64,000 nucleotides of DNA from a virus: positions 28,370 through 92,369 of the IMG/VR virus record IMGVR_UViG_3300036792_000218; one strand, given 5' to 3'. How positions within the stretch are numbered: the first letter of the stretch is position 1; every line of letters begins with the position of its first letter. The position numbers and the translations under genes were made by a program. This document shows positions 38,420 through 46,001 of the stretch, in pieces. The notes below the pieces were generated by a model that made no database searches, had not been told where the DNA came from, and worked only from the letters and a program-made list of their open reading frames with translations.

Positions 38420-39087
38420 GACGCGGCACCGCCCTCGATCACGTCGAGCATCGCGGCGAGCAGCTTGCAGTCACCGAGCGCGGTGTGCCGCACGAAGGCG
38501 TCCGGGTCGACGCCGAGCGCGATCGCCAGGTCGTCGGTGCCGGCGTCGATCGGCGGCACGGTGAAACCGGGGTTGTCGCTGCTGCGCAGGTAGCCGTACG
38601 CCATCGACCCGATGTCCCGCAGCCGGTAGTGCCACGGTTGCGGGTCCTGCCCGTCGTGCTGCAGGAGCGCGGACAGGAACCCCGCGTCGAACACGGGGTT
38701 GGCCGCGAGCAGGATCACGTCATGAAGGAAGCCGGCCAGGTGCGCGGCGAGGTCAGACGGGTCAGACCAGAGGTACTTGCCGCCGCGGGTCAGGTTCCAG
38801 ATGTTCCGGGGCGCGGTCTCCCAGGTGTACATCACGGCCCGGCGGGCGGCGACCTCACCCGGCGTCGGGTGCCGCATCCCGGCAGTCCGTTCCTCGAACC
38901 GGCCGACCCTCAGCGCCTCCGGGTCGGCCAGGGCCTCGACGGGCCCGACGCGGTACAGCCATTCCTGGCCGGTGTCGCGCCGGATCATGCCCAGTTCCCA
39001 GATGACCCCGCTGCCGCCCTCGTAGTCGGGTGTAAGCGACGTGGTCTCGCAGTCGACGATCACGACTGGCCGGTGCGGCGCGGTCAC
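38416..39087 (-). CDS. DnaQ-like 3'-5' exonuclease
   Basis: From GTG 39087 the 223-residue protein shows a DEDD exonuclease. Exo I is VVIVDCETTSL (Asp12, Glu14). Exo II is LLAANPVFDAGFL (Asp near 138). Exo III is HTALGDCKLL (His201, Asp206). The spacing suits single-domain RNase T/DnaQ-type enzymes that trim single-stranded DNA. It is followed by a Cas4/AddB-like nuclease and an annealing protein, so it probably processes ends during phage recombination or repair. Confidence 0.85.
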   Translation of the reverse strand: MTAPHRPVVIVDCETTSLTPDYEGGSGVIWELGMIRRDTGQEWLYRVGPVEALADPEALRVGRFEERTAGMRHPTPGEVAARRAVMYTWETAPRNIWNLTRGGKYLWSDPSDLAAHLAGFLHDVILLAANPVFDAGFLSALLQHDGQDPQPWHYRLRDIGSMAYGYLRSSDNPGFTVPPIDAGTDDLAIALGVDPDAFVRHTALGDCKLLAAMLDVIEGGAAS

Positions 39088-40085
39088 TTGGCCGCCTCCT
39101 TGTCCTTGATTCGGGTGACGCTCAGCCGGGGCGAGCTTCCCGGCGTCTTGCGCATGGGCAGTTCGATGCCGAAGTCGGCCAGGATCTCCCGGACGGCGTC
39201 CATGTCTGGTTCCTCGCCCGGCTCCCCCGGCCGTGACGTGGTGACCTTCCAGCCGTCGGCCGTCCTGCCGCGCAGCCCGCGGACCATCGGCGCGAGTGCC
39301 TTCTTCTCCGCCTCGGCAGGCGACCAGACCGCGAGCAGTTCCCCGTACCGGCGCACAGCGGTGGCTAGTTCCGGGTCGGTGATCTCGGGGAAGTCTTCGC
39401 CGGCAAGCTCGGCGTCGAGGTCGGGGCGGCAGAGCGGCGCGAACTCGCAGAACTTCGCGCACCACTGCGGCGGCTTCTCCTTCGGGAGCTGGTCAAGGCG
39501 CCCGGCTGCGACCTCAGCGCGTACCCGGTCGACCCTGTCCGCTCCCTGGTCGGCGAGGTCCCGGTCGAACGGTTCCTCGAACGCCCACCAGCCGTCAGTG
39601 TTCAGCTCACCCTCGAAATCGGGTGTGTCGACCGGGGCGACGAGGATCCGCACCGTCGCGTCCTCGCGGAGCCGCCCGGCGTCGACCAGGCCGGCGGCGT
39701 AACCGTGGGCCTGGACACGCGGCTGCCACATCGCCCGGACGTTCGCCCGCCACGTCGCCGCGGCGTCGAGCGTCTTGGTTTTCAGGTCGGTGACGTCGTT
39801 CGGGCCGACCAGGTCCGCGTGGCCGGGGATGCCCCGGTACACGGTTTCGACTTCCCACGCGATGCCGAGCGCCTGGCCGATGACCGGCAGGAGGTAGTCG
39901 TGGAGCGCGGTTCCGCGCACCGCTGCCCACCCTGGTTGCCTGGCCGGCCACGCCCCGTCGACGCGGTACCCGATCGCTGACTGGCAGCCGCCCGCCTCCG
40001 ACCAGCCGACCTCGGCCTGCTGCGCGCGGGGGCGCGCCCGGTCATGGGCGCGCACCCCCTCGATCGCCTTGTCAAGCCACGTCAT
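39084..40085 (-). CDS. Cas4/AddB-like iron-sulphur PD-(D/E)XK nuclease
   Basis: The 333-residue protein has the RecB-family core: His62 in GTALHDYL, Asp91 in GHADLV, and Asp100-x-Lys102 in VTDLKTKT with Gln125 in QAHGYA. One N-terminal Cys (Cys34) plus Cys209, Cys213 and Cys219 (CAKFCEFAPLC) match the split Cys arrangement of 4Fe-4S-clamped nucleases such as AddB and Cas4. It should digest DNA ends 5'-3' and feed the adjacent annealing protein. It is not part of a CRISPR locus; no Cas1/Cas2 or array is visible. Confidence 0.85.
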   Translation of the reverse strand: MTWLDKAIEGVRAHDRARPRAQQAEVGWSEAGGCQSAIGYRVDGAWPARQPGWAAVRGTALHDYLLPVIGQALGIAWEVETVYRGIPGHADLVGPNDVTDLKTKTLDAAATWRANVRAMWQPRVQAHGYAAGLVDAGRLREDATVRILVAPVDTPDFEGELNTDGWWAFEEPFDRDLADQGADRVDRVRAEVAAGRLDQLPKEKPPQWCAKFCEFAPLCRPDLDAELAGEDFPEITDPELATAVRRYGELLAVWSPAEAEKKALAPMVRGLRGRTADGWKVTTSRPGEPGEEPDMDAVREILADFGIELPMRKTPGSSPRLSVTRIKDKEAAK

Positions 40086-40972
40086 CCCGTGGCCGCCTTG
40101 TCACTGCTGGCGAGCTTGCCGCGCTTGGCGGCGATCGCCTTGCGGAGCGCGTTGGCCGTGACGGGCTTGAGCCGCCCCGCGTCGTGCGCGGCTTTGATCT
40201 CGCCCTCGACCCGGTCGGCGTCCTCGTCGGTGACGATCCCCGCCAGGGCGACACCCCAGTCGGTGTCACCCGCCGCCGCGTCCGCCGGGGTCGCCTCCTT
40301 CGGGGTCGCCTCCTTCGGCTGCTCAGCCCTCGTCACCTTCCCGCGCCGTCCCTGCTCGGGGCTCGGCACGTGCCGTTCGGCGTGACCGTCCGCCCCTGCG
40401 CTGTTCTCGGCGGTCGGGTCCTCCCGGTCACCCTTGGCCCACTGGTCGAGCGCGACCCCGAACCGCATGGCGGCGTTGCGGAGCGCGTCACCGATCAGCA
40501 CCTTCTCGGGTTCGAACTGGTTGGTCGGGACCGTCCCGTACCCGGCGCGCTTCTTCCCGCAGACCGTGAGCCAGATCCACAGGCCGACCGGGGTGCCGGT
40601 CGCGGTCCGCTCGAACTTCGGCGGCGCGTTCGCGACCACCTGCTCGACGATGGCCGCGTTTCCCGTAGCCATCGCGGCTCTGAGAAGCTCCGGGTCCGGG
40701 TCGGTCGCCTGCGGGTCCCAGCCCCACAGCGGGTCGACGCTGAGCAGCCTGGCGGTGACGTCCGCGTGTCCGACGAAGTCGATGTGTATGTGCGCGGTCG
40801 TCATGTACGACTTGCAGCCGTCGCACTTCTTTTTGGAGTGGTTGCCGCACTGGCCGATCTTGCTGTTGCGGCAGTCGTTGCAGTTGACGCGCGGTAGCTT
40901 GCCGATCTCTTCCGGCTTGAACTGGGCGCGGAGTTCCAGCAGCTTCGCGGCCATGTCGATCGCGTCGCTCAC
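40082..40972 (-). CDS. Rad52/ERF-type single-strand annealing protein
   Basis: The 296-residue protein starts with two Cys pairs (CNDCRNSKIGQCGN and CDGCKSY, about 30-55). A domain common in actinophage and integrative-element recombination loci follows (about 60-190): HIDFVGHADVTARLLSVDPL, VGLWIWLTVCGKKRAGYG, LIGDALRNAAMRFGVALDQW. The rest is a charged linker and a helical tail. The conserved part is that of proteins annotated as RecT/ERF/Rad52-like ssDNA-annealing factors. With the adjacent nucleases it makes a recombination cassette. Confidence 0.75.
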   Translation of the reverse strand: MSDAIDMAAKLLELRAQFKPEEIGKLPRVNCNDCRNSKIGQCGNHSKKKCDGCKSYMTTAHIHIDFVGHADVTARLLSVDPLWGWDPQATDPDPELLRAAMATGNAAIVEQVVANAPPKFERTATGTPVGLWIWLTVCGKKRAGYGTVPTNQFEPEKVLIGDALRNAAMRFGVALDQWAKGDREDPTAENSAGADGHAERHVPSPEQGRRGKVTRAEQPKEATPKEATPADAAAGDTDWGVALAGIVTDEDADRVEGEIKAAHDAGRLKPVTANALRKAIAAKRGKLASSDKAATG

Positions 40973-41262
40973 CGTGCCACCATCCCCGTCACCACAAGCA
41001 CGGGCGTGACCTCGTTAAGGCCTGTCGCGCGGGATACCGCCCTGGTGAAGATCCCCACGGCCTCGACGTCGCTGGCCGACCGGGTAAGGGCGTTGAACGC
41101 GCAGCTAAGCGCGTCGCGCTGATCGTCGAGCCGCCCGCACTCGGGGCAGAACCCGGCGGACGCCTTGCAGTCGCGGCAGTCCTCCCGGCCGGTGAGCTTC
41201 GCGTCGACGCCGGCTAGCGCGGAGTCGAGGAAGTCCGCGAGGACCACGGTCAGGGCGCTCAC
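40969..41262 (-). CDS. Small zinc-binding protein of the recombination module
   Basis: The 97-residue protein has CRDCKASAGFCPECGRLDDQ (Cys-x2-Cys...Cys-x2-Cys), a classic zinc ribbon. Helical segments flank it. It overlaps the annealing gene and the next upstream gene. It may load the annealing protein or bind single-stranded DNA; no direct evidence for either. Confidence 0.5.
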   Translation of the reverse strand: MSALTVVLADFLDSALAGVDAKLTGREDCRDCKASAGFCPECGRLDDQRDALSCAFNALTRSASDVEAVGIFTRAVSRATGLNEVTPVLVVTGMVAR

Positions 41263-41627
41263 AGCTCAGCCCCCGTGGCGATCGGCGCGCCGGGCTTCCA
41301 CTGCGAATGGGTGCCGGTGAGCTTGTCGGCCTCGGCCATCAGCGCGGCGTACTCGGCCTCGTGCGGCGAGAACCCGTCGGCGGCCGGGTACAGCCCGCCA
41401 AGCGCTGCGACCACGTCGGCCGCCGCGCTGCGCGGCGTGAACCGGGGGCCGCGCAGCGCGCCCTCTGCCGCGTCGTGGACGGGGACCTTCCGCACCGTGT
41501 CGGCGTAGGTCACCCCGGCCTGCTGCTTGGCCTCGTCAACGGCCTTGAAGTCGAGCTTCCTCAGGCTGGACAGGAGGTATTCCATCGCGTCGCGGCCGGT
41601 CGAGCAGGCGGTCACGGGGGCGTTCAC
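41259..41627 (-). CDS. Hypothetical protein, 122 residues
   Basis: Begins with AMEYLLSSLRKLDFKAVDEA and continues with helices rich in Ala and Glu. The C-terminal half contains FSPHEAEYAALMAEADKLTG. It lacks motifs for enzyme activity. As the second gene of the recombination operon it may be an accessory factor. Confidence 0.45.
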   Translation of the reverse strand: MNAPVTACSTGRDAMEYLLSSLRKLDFKAVDEAKQQAGVTYADTVRKVPVHDAAEGALRGPRFTPRSAAADVVAALGGLYPAADGFSPHEAEYAALMAEADKLTGTHSQWKPGAPIATGAEL

Positions 41628-41998
41628 AGGGCACCTGCCCCAGTCCCGGTGGCAGCGGTAGCCCGCTCAAGGTCGGCCCGTGCTTCCCCGTTACCCACGT
41701 AGGCGCGGCAGGCGCGCAGCGACGGGAGCCTTGTCTTCAGGGCGGTGCGTGTCGGGTAGTGCCCGGCCGACCATGTGCGCCCGTGGCGCTCGAACAGCCA
41801 CTCCCCGTCCCTGGTGATTGCCTGTACGGCCTCCCAGGTGCCTGGCCGGATCTGCTTCCTCCAGATCTTCCCCAGCGCCGGGAGCTGGCTCGCGGGGGAC
41901 TTGAGCGGGGCGCCCTGTCCGCGCGGGACTACGGAGAATCCGGCGGGACGCGGCTGCGCTGCCCGCGTTCCGGACTCTTGGGTGGTTGCTGTTGTCAT
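41624..41998 (-). CDS. First gene of the recombination operon, hypothetical
   Basis: From ATG 41998 the 124-residue protein has a disordered Thr/Ala/Pro-rich start. A basic domain follows: GKIWRKQIRPGTWEAVQAIT and WLFERHGRTWSAGHYPTRTA. It is positively charged and could bind DNA. The ATG is preceded by CGGAGGACAGCACCG. It follows a hairpin (42056-42084) after the repressor gene, so a promoter may lie near 42010. Confidence 0.5.
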   Translation of the reverse strand: MTTATTQESGTRAAQPRPAGFSVVPRGQGAPLKSPASQLPALGKIWRKQIRPGTWEAVQAITRDGEWLFERHGRTWSAGHYPTRTALKTRLPSLRACRAYVGNGEARADLERATAATGTGAGAL

Positions 41999-42055
41999 CG
42001 GTGCTGTCCTCCGATTCGAGTACCTTTGTGGGTGCCGGTCGCTGTGCCGGCTGGG

Positions 42056-42084
42056 AGCCTCTGGCGTCGTTACCGCCAGGGGCT
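42056..42084 (-). terminator. Hairpin after the repressor gene
   Basis: AGCCTCTGGCG (42056-42066) pairs with CGCCAGGGGCT (42074-42084, one G-T wobble). It lies ten bases beyond the leftward repressor stop and has no T-run. It could separate repressor transcripts from the recombination operon. Confidence 0.55.
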
Positions 42085-42093
42085 TCCGTCGTG

Positions 42094-42393
42094 TCATGCC
42101 GCTTTGAGAGCGGCGGCGAGCTTTCCGAACGCCTCGCGTCCCTCGTCGTGCATCAGGTCCGCGGGTGCCCGCTTGAGCGCGAGGGCGAGCAGGACGGTCA
42201 TTTCGAGGTCGGGCCCCCAGCCGTCGTCCTCGGCCTCGTAGTGGCCGATCGTCTGCTGCGTGGTGCCGACCAGGTCGCCTAGCCGCCCCTGGGAGAGGCC
42301 GGCGTCCTCGCGGGCGCTGCGGAGCTTGGCGCCTGCGACCCACTTGCCGCCCCGCCTTGGCGGGGCCGTGGCCGGCGCGGTGTTGTGTGTCAT
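42094..42393 (-). CDS. XRE-family repressor, immunity candidate
   Basis: The 99-residue protein has a central XRE helix-turn-helix (about 20-60: GAKLRSAREDAGLSQGRLGD, LVGTTQQTIGHYEAED) and a short helical C-terminus. It diverges from a second HTH gene across operator repeats, like CI and Cro. Its ATG at 42393 lies seven bases after a TACCTT -10, with TTGCCA 17 bp further upstream, so the message is probably leaderless. An operator overlaps the -35, which suggests autoregulation. The same operator core occurs at the xis/int spacer. Confidence 0.75.
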   Translation of the reverse strand: MTHNTAPATAPPRRGGKWVAGAKLRSAREDAGLSQGRLGDLVGTTQQTIGHYEAEDDGWGPDLEMTVLLALALKRAPADLMHDEGREAFGKLAAALKAA

Positions 42394-42410
42394 GCGTGTG
42401 AAGGTACACG

Positions 42411-42558
42411 CGATCATGCGTGATGGCAACGCGAACACGCGTGAAAACGTGTTACTCGCGGGGAGGAAACGCGTCTCAGAGGCGAACCGCCGGGATTCGC
42501 ATACGTAACCCGAAGGTTTGCCCCAAAGGAACACGCGATCCCGCGTGATAACGTGCGG
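42411..42558. promoter_or_regulatory. Divergent switch with at least three operator-like sites
   Basis: TGCGTGATGGCAACGCG (42417-42433), the palindromic AACACGCGTGAAAACGTGTT (42434-42453) and CCGCGTGATAACGTGCGG (42541-42558) share the CGTGATAACG core seen at 12.9 kb. The first overlaps the repressor -35 (TTGCCA on the minus strand). The last overlaps the -10 region of the rightward gene. Confidence 0.65.
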
Positions 42559-42560
42559 GA

Positions 42561-43067
42561 GTGACCGCACCACCGGCGCCCACCACCGGCGCCCTCATCC
42601 GCGCACTACGCCTCAGCGCCACCCCGAAGCTGAGCATGGAAGCCGCCGCCGCCCGCGCCGGCATGAGCGCGAGCCACTGGGGCGCGATCGAGCGCGACAA
42701 GGCCACAGGCCCCGAGGGGCAGCCCCTCCGCGCACCCGCCGCCACCATCGCCCGCATGCTCGCCGTCCTGCCGCCCCTCACGAGCGACCAGCAGGGCGCA
42801 CTCGAACAGGCCCGCCCCGACGACGCCGCCGAGATCCTGGCCGCGACCGCAAGCCAGCCCGGCGCGCCCGTCGGCACGGGCGGCGACGACCGGCTGATCG
42901 AGGCGCTGATCGCCAGCCGCCCCGACAGCGAGTTCCTGGGGTTCCTGTGGGGCGAGCTGGGCAACGACATGAAGCTCGCCCCGCGCGAGCGGCGCGTGCG
43001 CCGTGTCCTCGAATGGGTGGAAAGCCACCCGGTGAACGAGGACGGCCGGGAAAGCAAGACAGGCTGA
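42561..43067 (+). CDS. Divergent HTH protein (Cro-like position)
   Basis: The 168-residue protein has an XRE-like N-terminal HTH (about 10-60: ALIRALRLSATPKLSMEAAA, ARAGMSASHWGAIERDK) and a helical C-terminal region (LIEALIASRPDSEFLGFLWG). Its GTG start at 42561 is only a few bases after a GATAACGT box, so it also may be translated from a near-leaderless message. Opposite the repressor, it is the best candidate for the antagonist of lysogeny. It could instead be a second repressor. Confidence 0.65.
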   Translation: MTAPPAPTTGALIRALRLSATPKLSMEAAAARAGMSASHWGAIERDKATGPEGQPLRAPAATIARMLAVLPPLTSDQQGALEQARPDDAAEILAATASQPGAPVGTGGDDRLIEALIASRPDSEFLGFLWGELGNDMKLAPRERRVRRVLEWVESHPVNEDGRESKTG

Positions 43068-43171
43068 CCAGCGGACATTCACCACTGTTGATGCGATGCG
43101 CTTAAATCTTGTAACTTACAGTGATTCCCGGTAACCTTTCGTGACCCAATTAGGCCGGCGGAGGTAACCGA

Positions 43172-43999
43172 ATGGACGACGCAGCAGAACAGGTACAGCA
43201 CCTAATCGGGCTCATCCAGGAAACCCGCAGCCTGTACTTCCAGCTAGCCACGGCAATCGCCGACGACACCGCCCCCGAAGTCGTCTACGCGGCCAGGGCC
43301 GTCCACGAGATGCGGGGCGCCCTCGCCAAGAAAGAGGTCGGCCTGGAGACCTACGCCGCCGCGCACCGCAACGGCCGCCGCGAGAGAGTCATGGCCGACC
43401 TGAAAAAGGCATGGGACGCCGGCCGACAGTCGGGCATCGCCGAGGGCATCCGCCGCGCCAACCTCCGCGAGCAGGCCCGCAGCATCGGCTTCCCCCGCCT
43501 GGCCCTCGTCCGCACCCTCCCCTGGCTGAATAAGGGCTTAACCGCGACCAGCCCGGACACCCGGCCGGCCGGCCAGTCCCGCCGCAGGACATCCCCCCAG
43601 CCGCCGCGGTCCCACGCCCGCACGTCCGGCACCTCGAGCACGACGTCAAGCCCCGCCCCCGCCGCCCACCCCGCCAGCACCTCCGGGGAGTGCCCGAACA
43701 TCTCGTCCCCGGCCAGGACCCCCACCTCCCCGGCGCGCTCCGCGGCCGACATCGCCACCTGCGACCCCGCCGGCAGCGCCTCCGCGTGCGCCGCCGCGAG
43801 CGCCGCCCCGTCCTCCGCGCCCAGCCGCCACGACCCGATGCCCCACTGCACCTGCAGCGGGCCCGCCAGGCCGGCCATCGCCGCCCGCCTGACCATCTGC
43901 GCGGGGTTCGCGATCGTCGCCCGGAACGCGACGGCGCGCGGGTCGCCGTCAAGCGCGAGCTGGCGCAGCGCGGCCACGACCGGCGACGTGCTCGGGTAA
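43172..43999 (+). CDS. Helical protein with aberrant C-terminal extension
   Basis: The ATG at 43172 follows GGCGGAGGT. Residues 1-115 form a regular helical protein (VQHLIGLIQETRSLYFQLAT, KKAWDAGRQSGIAEGIRRAN). From about residue 120 the frame turns into Ser/Thr/Pro/Ala low complexity, exactly where it is antisense to the leftward gene at 43351-44262. I think the true protein is the first 115-125 residues and the extension results from loss of the stop. The spot near 43525-43545 (AATAAGGGCTTAA) is AT-rich and may be the original end. Confidence 0.4.
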   Translation: MDDAAEQVQHLIGLIQETRSLYFQLATAIADDTAPEVVYAARAVHEMRGALAKKEVGLETYAAAHRNGRRERVMADLKKAWDAGRQSGIAEGIRRANLREQARSIGFPRLALVRTLPWLNKGLTATSPDTRPAGQSRRRTSPQPPRSHARTSGTSSTTSSPAPAAHPASTSGECPNISSPARTPTSPARSAADIATCDPAGSASACAAASAAPSSAPSRHDPMPHCTCSGPARPAIAARLTICAGFAIVARNATARGSPSSASWRSAATTGDVLG

Positions 44000-44262
44000 C
44001 CGAACCGTGCCGCCGGCGACGCGGCCGCCGCCAGCCGGTGCGGCGCGTCGCCGCGCACGGGGAACCCCGTCCCGCAGATCAGGACCGACCCGATACCGCC
44101 GAGCACGGCCAGTTCCGCCGCCCGCGCGCTGAACCTGTCGGCCCACGTCACCATGCGCCGCACCCCCGGCAGCGCCGCCGCCAGTTCCCTCTCAACGTCG
44201 AATGCGATGTTCCCCCCTCTTAGCGCGTCGACCACCAGGGCAATCTTCGTTGAATCCCCCAC
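43351..44262 (-). CDS. Hypothetical protein with antisense-overlapping 3' end
   Basis: The GTG at 44262 has GGTGGGGAG upstream. The first 240 residues look genuine: STKIALVVDALRGGNIAFDV, LGGIGSVLICGTGFPVRGDA, VRRAAMAGLAGPLQVQWGIG, GLVAVKPLFSQG. A Rossmann-like alpha/beta fold is possible. After about residue 245 the frame enters the antisense of the rightward neighbour and becomes Arg-rich, so the natural C-terminus is unclear. No family is recognised. Confidence 0.45.
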   Translation of the reverse strand: MGDSTKIALVVDALRGGNIAFDVERELAAALPGVRRMVTWADRFSARAAELAVLGGIGSVLICGTGFPVRGDAPHRLAAAASPAARFGYPSTSPVVAALRQLALDGDPRAVAFRATIANPAQMVRRAAMAGLAGPLQVQWGIGSWRLGAEDGAALAAAHAEALPAGSQVAMSAAERAGEVGVLAGDEMFGHSPEVLAGWAAGAGLDVVLEVPDVRAWDRGGWGDVLRRDWPAGRVSGLVAVKPLFSQGRVRTRARRGKPMLRACSRRLARRMPSAMPDCRPASHAFFRSAMTLSRRPLRCAAA

Positions 44263-44315
44263 GCGTCTCCCCACCCCCGCCAAAACCGGCTCCCTTTCAT
44301 AATTACAGCAAATAA

Positions 44316-44357
44316 CGGCCGGGCGGTGACCCCCGAATGGGTGACACCGCCCGGCCG
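44316..44357 (-). terminator. Strong hairpin terminator for the regulator operon
   Basis: CGGCCGGGCGGTG (44316-44328) and CACCGCCCGGCCG (44345-44357) pair perfectly over 13 bp with a 16-base loop. On the minus strand TTATTTGCTGTAATT follows. It stops leftward transcription from the 46.3-44.5 kb operon. The rest of 44263-44558 has no coding frame. It holds a GGCCCGG/CCGGGCC stem right after the regulator stop and GTGCAC repeats near 44490. Confidence 0.75.
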
Positions 44358-44558
44358 GGGAAAGCACCATCGGAGCCCGCGCCTGGGACAATGCCCGGTG
44401 CTTCCCTTCCCCGCACCCATTGGGTGGGAGTGCGGGAATCATCAAATTACCGCCGCCACGGCAAATAGCAGAAGATTGCACAGTGCACCTGAACGTGCAC
44501 GCGCAATTTCACCCCCGCCTGTTCCCGGCCCGGCCTTAACCGGGCCCCGGCCCTGATT

Positions 44559-45314
44559 TCACCGCCCGCCGGCGGCCGCCGCCTGCGGCTCCTGCCGCCG
44601 CATCCACGCCGCCAGCCGCAGCCGCGCGCCTTCCCTGACGCCCCCGGTGCCCGCCTTCGCGTGAACGCGGGCCAGGTGACCGCGCACCGTCCCCTCGGCG
44701 ATCCCCAGCTCCCCGGCGATCTCCGCCGCCGTCATCCGCCGCCGCGCGTACAGCACCGCGACCTCCCGCTCACGCGGCGTCAGCGCGGTACCGAGCAGCC
44801 CGGCCGACCTCGACGGCGCGCACGCCTTCGCCAGCAGGTACGCGTGATGCAGCCTCAGCAGCCCGCCGCCCGCCCCGAGGGCACTGTCAGCCCGCTCCCA
44901 GAAGTCAGGCGCCTGCCACAGCAGCCCCGTCTCCGCGTGCCTGACCGCCGTGAGGGAAACACAGGTCAGGCCCGCCAGGTCCGGCTGGCTCATCCCCGCC
45001 GCCCGCCGCCTCGCGGCGAGCCCCGCCGACAGCGCGTCACCCGCCGCCACCAGGACCCGCACCGCAGGGTCAGCCGCGACCAGCGGAACACGGAACTGCC
45101 CCTGCCCGCCCGCACGCCGGGTAAGCGCCCCGGCGCCGGCCAGGTACCGCAGGCCCCGCAGGCAGGTCAGCGTCGAGTACCCCGTGGCCCGGCTCAGCTC
45201 CTCGCCGCCCGGCGCGGCATCCCCCGGCCGCAGGGAGCCGTCACGGATGCGGGCCCGGACCATGTCCGCGACGACCAGGTACTTCCTCGTCCCCGGCGCA
45301 GCCGCCTCCCCCAT
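44559..45314 (-). CDS. Triple-HTH regulator: GntR-like, XRE-like and LuxR-like
   Basis: From ATG 45314, overlapping the upstream stop, the 251-residue protein carries three DNA-binding-type segments in order. First comes a GntR-like winged helix (about 8-70: KYLVVADMVRARIRDGSLRP, LSRATGYSTLTCLRGLRYLA). An XRE-like HTH follows (about 85-120: ARRRAAGMSQPDLAGLTCVS, LTAVRHAETGLLW). A LuxR/GerE HTH ends it (about 165-225: LTPREREVAVLYARRRMTAA, EIAGELGIAEGTVRGHLARV). No receiver or ligand domain is evident. The four small genes upstream are coupled to it. It may integrate several signals or bind a composite operator. Confidence 0.7.
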   Translation of the reverse strand: MGEAAAPGTRKYLVVADMVRARIRDGSLRPGDAAPGGEELSRATGYSTLTCLRGLRYLAGAGALTRRAGGQGQFRVPLVAADPAVRVLVAAGDALSAGLAARRRAAGMSQPDLAGLTCVSLTAVRHAETGLLWQAPDFWERADSALGAGGGLLRLHHAYLLAKACAPSRSAGLLGTALTPREREVAVLYARRRMTAAEIAGELGIAEGTVRGHLARVHAKAGTGGVREGARLRLAAWMRRQEPQAAAAGGR

Positions 45315-45544
45315 CAGCCGGCGTCCCACACCAGCGCCTGCCCGCTGACGTCGCTGAGCACCCGCCGTAGCCGCGCCTCGGTCCTGGCGTCGACCGTGAT
45401 CGGCCGCGGGTCGTCCCGCCGCCACGTCGCCCCGACGCGGACCGCGTACAGGCGCCCCTGGTCCGACTCCCACACGTGCCAGCCGGGGAACTCCGCCTCG
45501 ATCGCGGTGAGCCGCGCGTCCCTCGCCACCGCCGCGCCGGTCAC
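45314..45544 (-). CDS. Small Trp-containing hypothetical protein
   Basis: GTG 45544 overlaps the upstream stop. The 76 residues contain LTAIEAEFPGWHVWESDQGR, LYAVRVGATWRRDDP and a helix (ARTEARLRRVLSDV). The FPGWHVW-x-S-x-x-G-x-LYA pattern is common among short Streptomyces proteins located beside XRE or GntR regulators. Its function is unknown to me. Confidence 0.55.
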   Translation of the reverse strand: MTGAAVARDARLTAIEAEFPGWHVWESDQGRLYAVRVGATWRRDDPRPITVDARTEARLRRVLSDVSGQALVWDAG

Positions 45545-45765
45545 TGCGCCAGCTCCCCGGCGGGCAGCCTCATGCCGAGGCTGAACAGGGTGAACGCGGA
45601 CTCGAACGGCGTCCCCTTCGGCAGCGCCAGCCACGCGCCGGGCAGCCGGTGAAAGTCCAGGTGCGGGTAACTCGCGCGCAGGCTGGCCAGCAGGTCGCTT
45701 TCCTGTTCCGCCCGCTCCGGGCCCGTCTCGATCACGCGGGCCACTGGCTGTCCGCCCAGTCGCAC
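45541..45765 (-). CDS. Small hypothetical protein, 74 residues
   Basis: Begins MRLGGQPVARVIETGPERAE and continues QESDLLASLRASYPHLDFHR, LPGAWLALPKGTPFESAF. It overlaps the next gene at both ends. It has a beta-alpha pattern with no Cys. It is part of the cluster of four small genes coupled to the triple-HTH regulator. Confidence 0.5.
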   Translation of the reverse strand: MRLGGQPVARVIETGPERAEQESDLLASLRASYPHLDFHRLPGAWLALPKGTPFESAFTLFSLGMRLPAGELAQ

Positions 45766-46001
45766 AGGCCGCCGAGCAGCTTCTCCGTGTGGTCACGCGG
45801 CGCGCCGTCCTCGGTCCACGTCAGCACGTGCCCGGTCACGCCCGACGGCTGCTTCCACGCCAGGTCAGGCACGCGGCCCTTCAGCCGTTCCAGCAGCGCC
45901 TCCATGCGGGCGACGTCGTCGCACCAGGTGCCCGTGTCGACGAACGGCACCGGCCCCGGCGCGCCGAAGCCCGCCAGCAGGGCAACGCGCGACCGGATCA
46001 T
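45732..46001 (-). CDS. Small hypothetical protein, 89 residues
   Basis: From ATG 46001, overlapping the upstream stop, it reads MIRSRVALLAGFGAPGPVPF, VDTGTWCDDVARMEALLERL, then LAWKQPSGVTGHVLTWTEDG. A compact alpha/beta fold is likely. It overlaps the downstream gene by 34 bases, so translation of the two is linked. The function is unknown. Confidence 0.5.
   Translation of the reverse strand: MIRSRVALLAGFGAPGPVPFVDTGTWCDDVARMEALLERLKGRVPDLAWKQPSGVTGHVLTWTEDGAPRDHTEKLLGGLCDWADSQWPA

Noticed and set aside
39084-40085. CRISPR Cas4
   Set aside because: The split Cys pattern fits Cas4 but the gene lies in a phage recombination operon without Cas1 or Cas2; AddB/RecB-like end processing is more likely.
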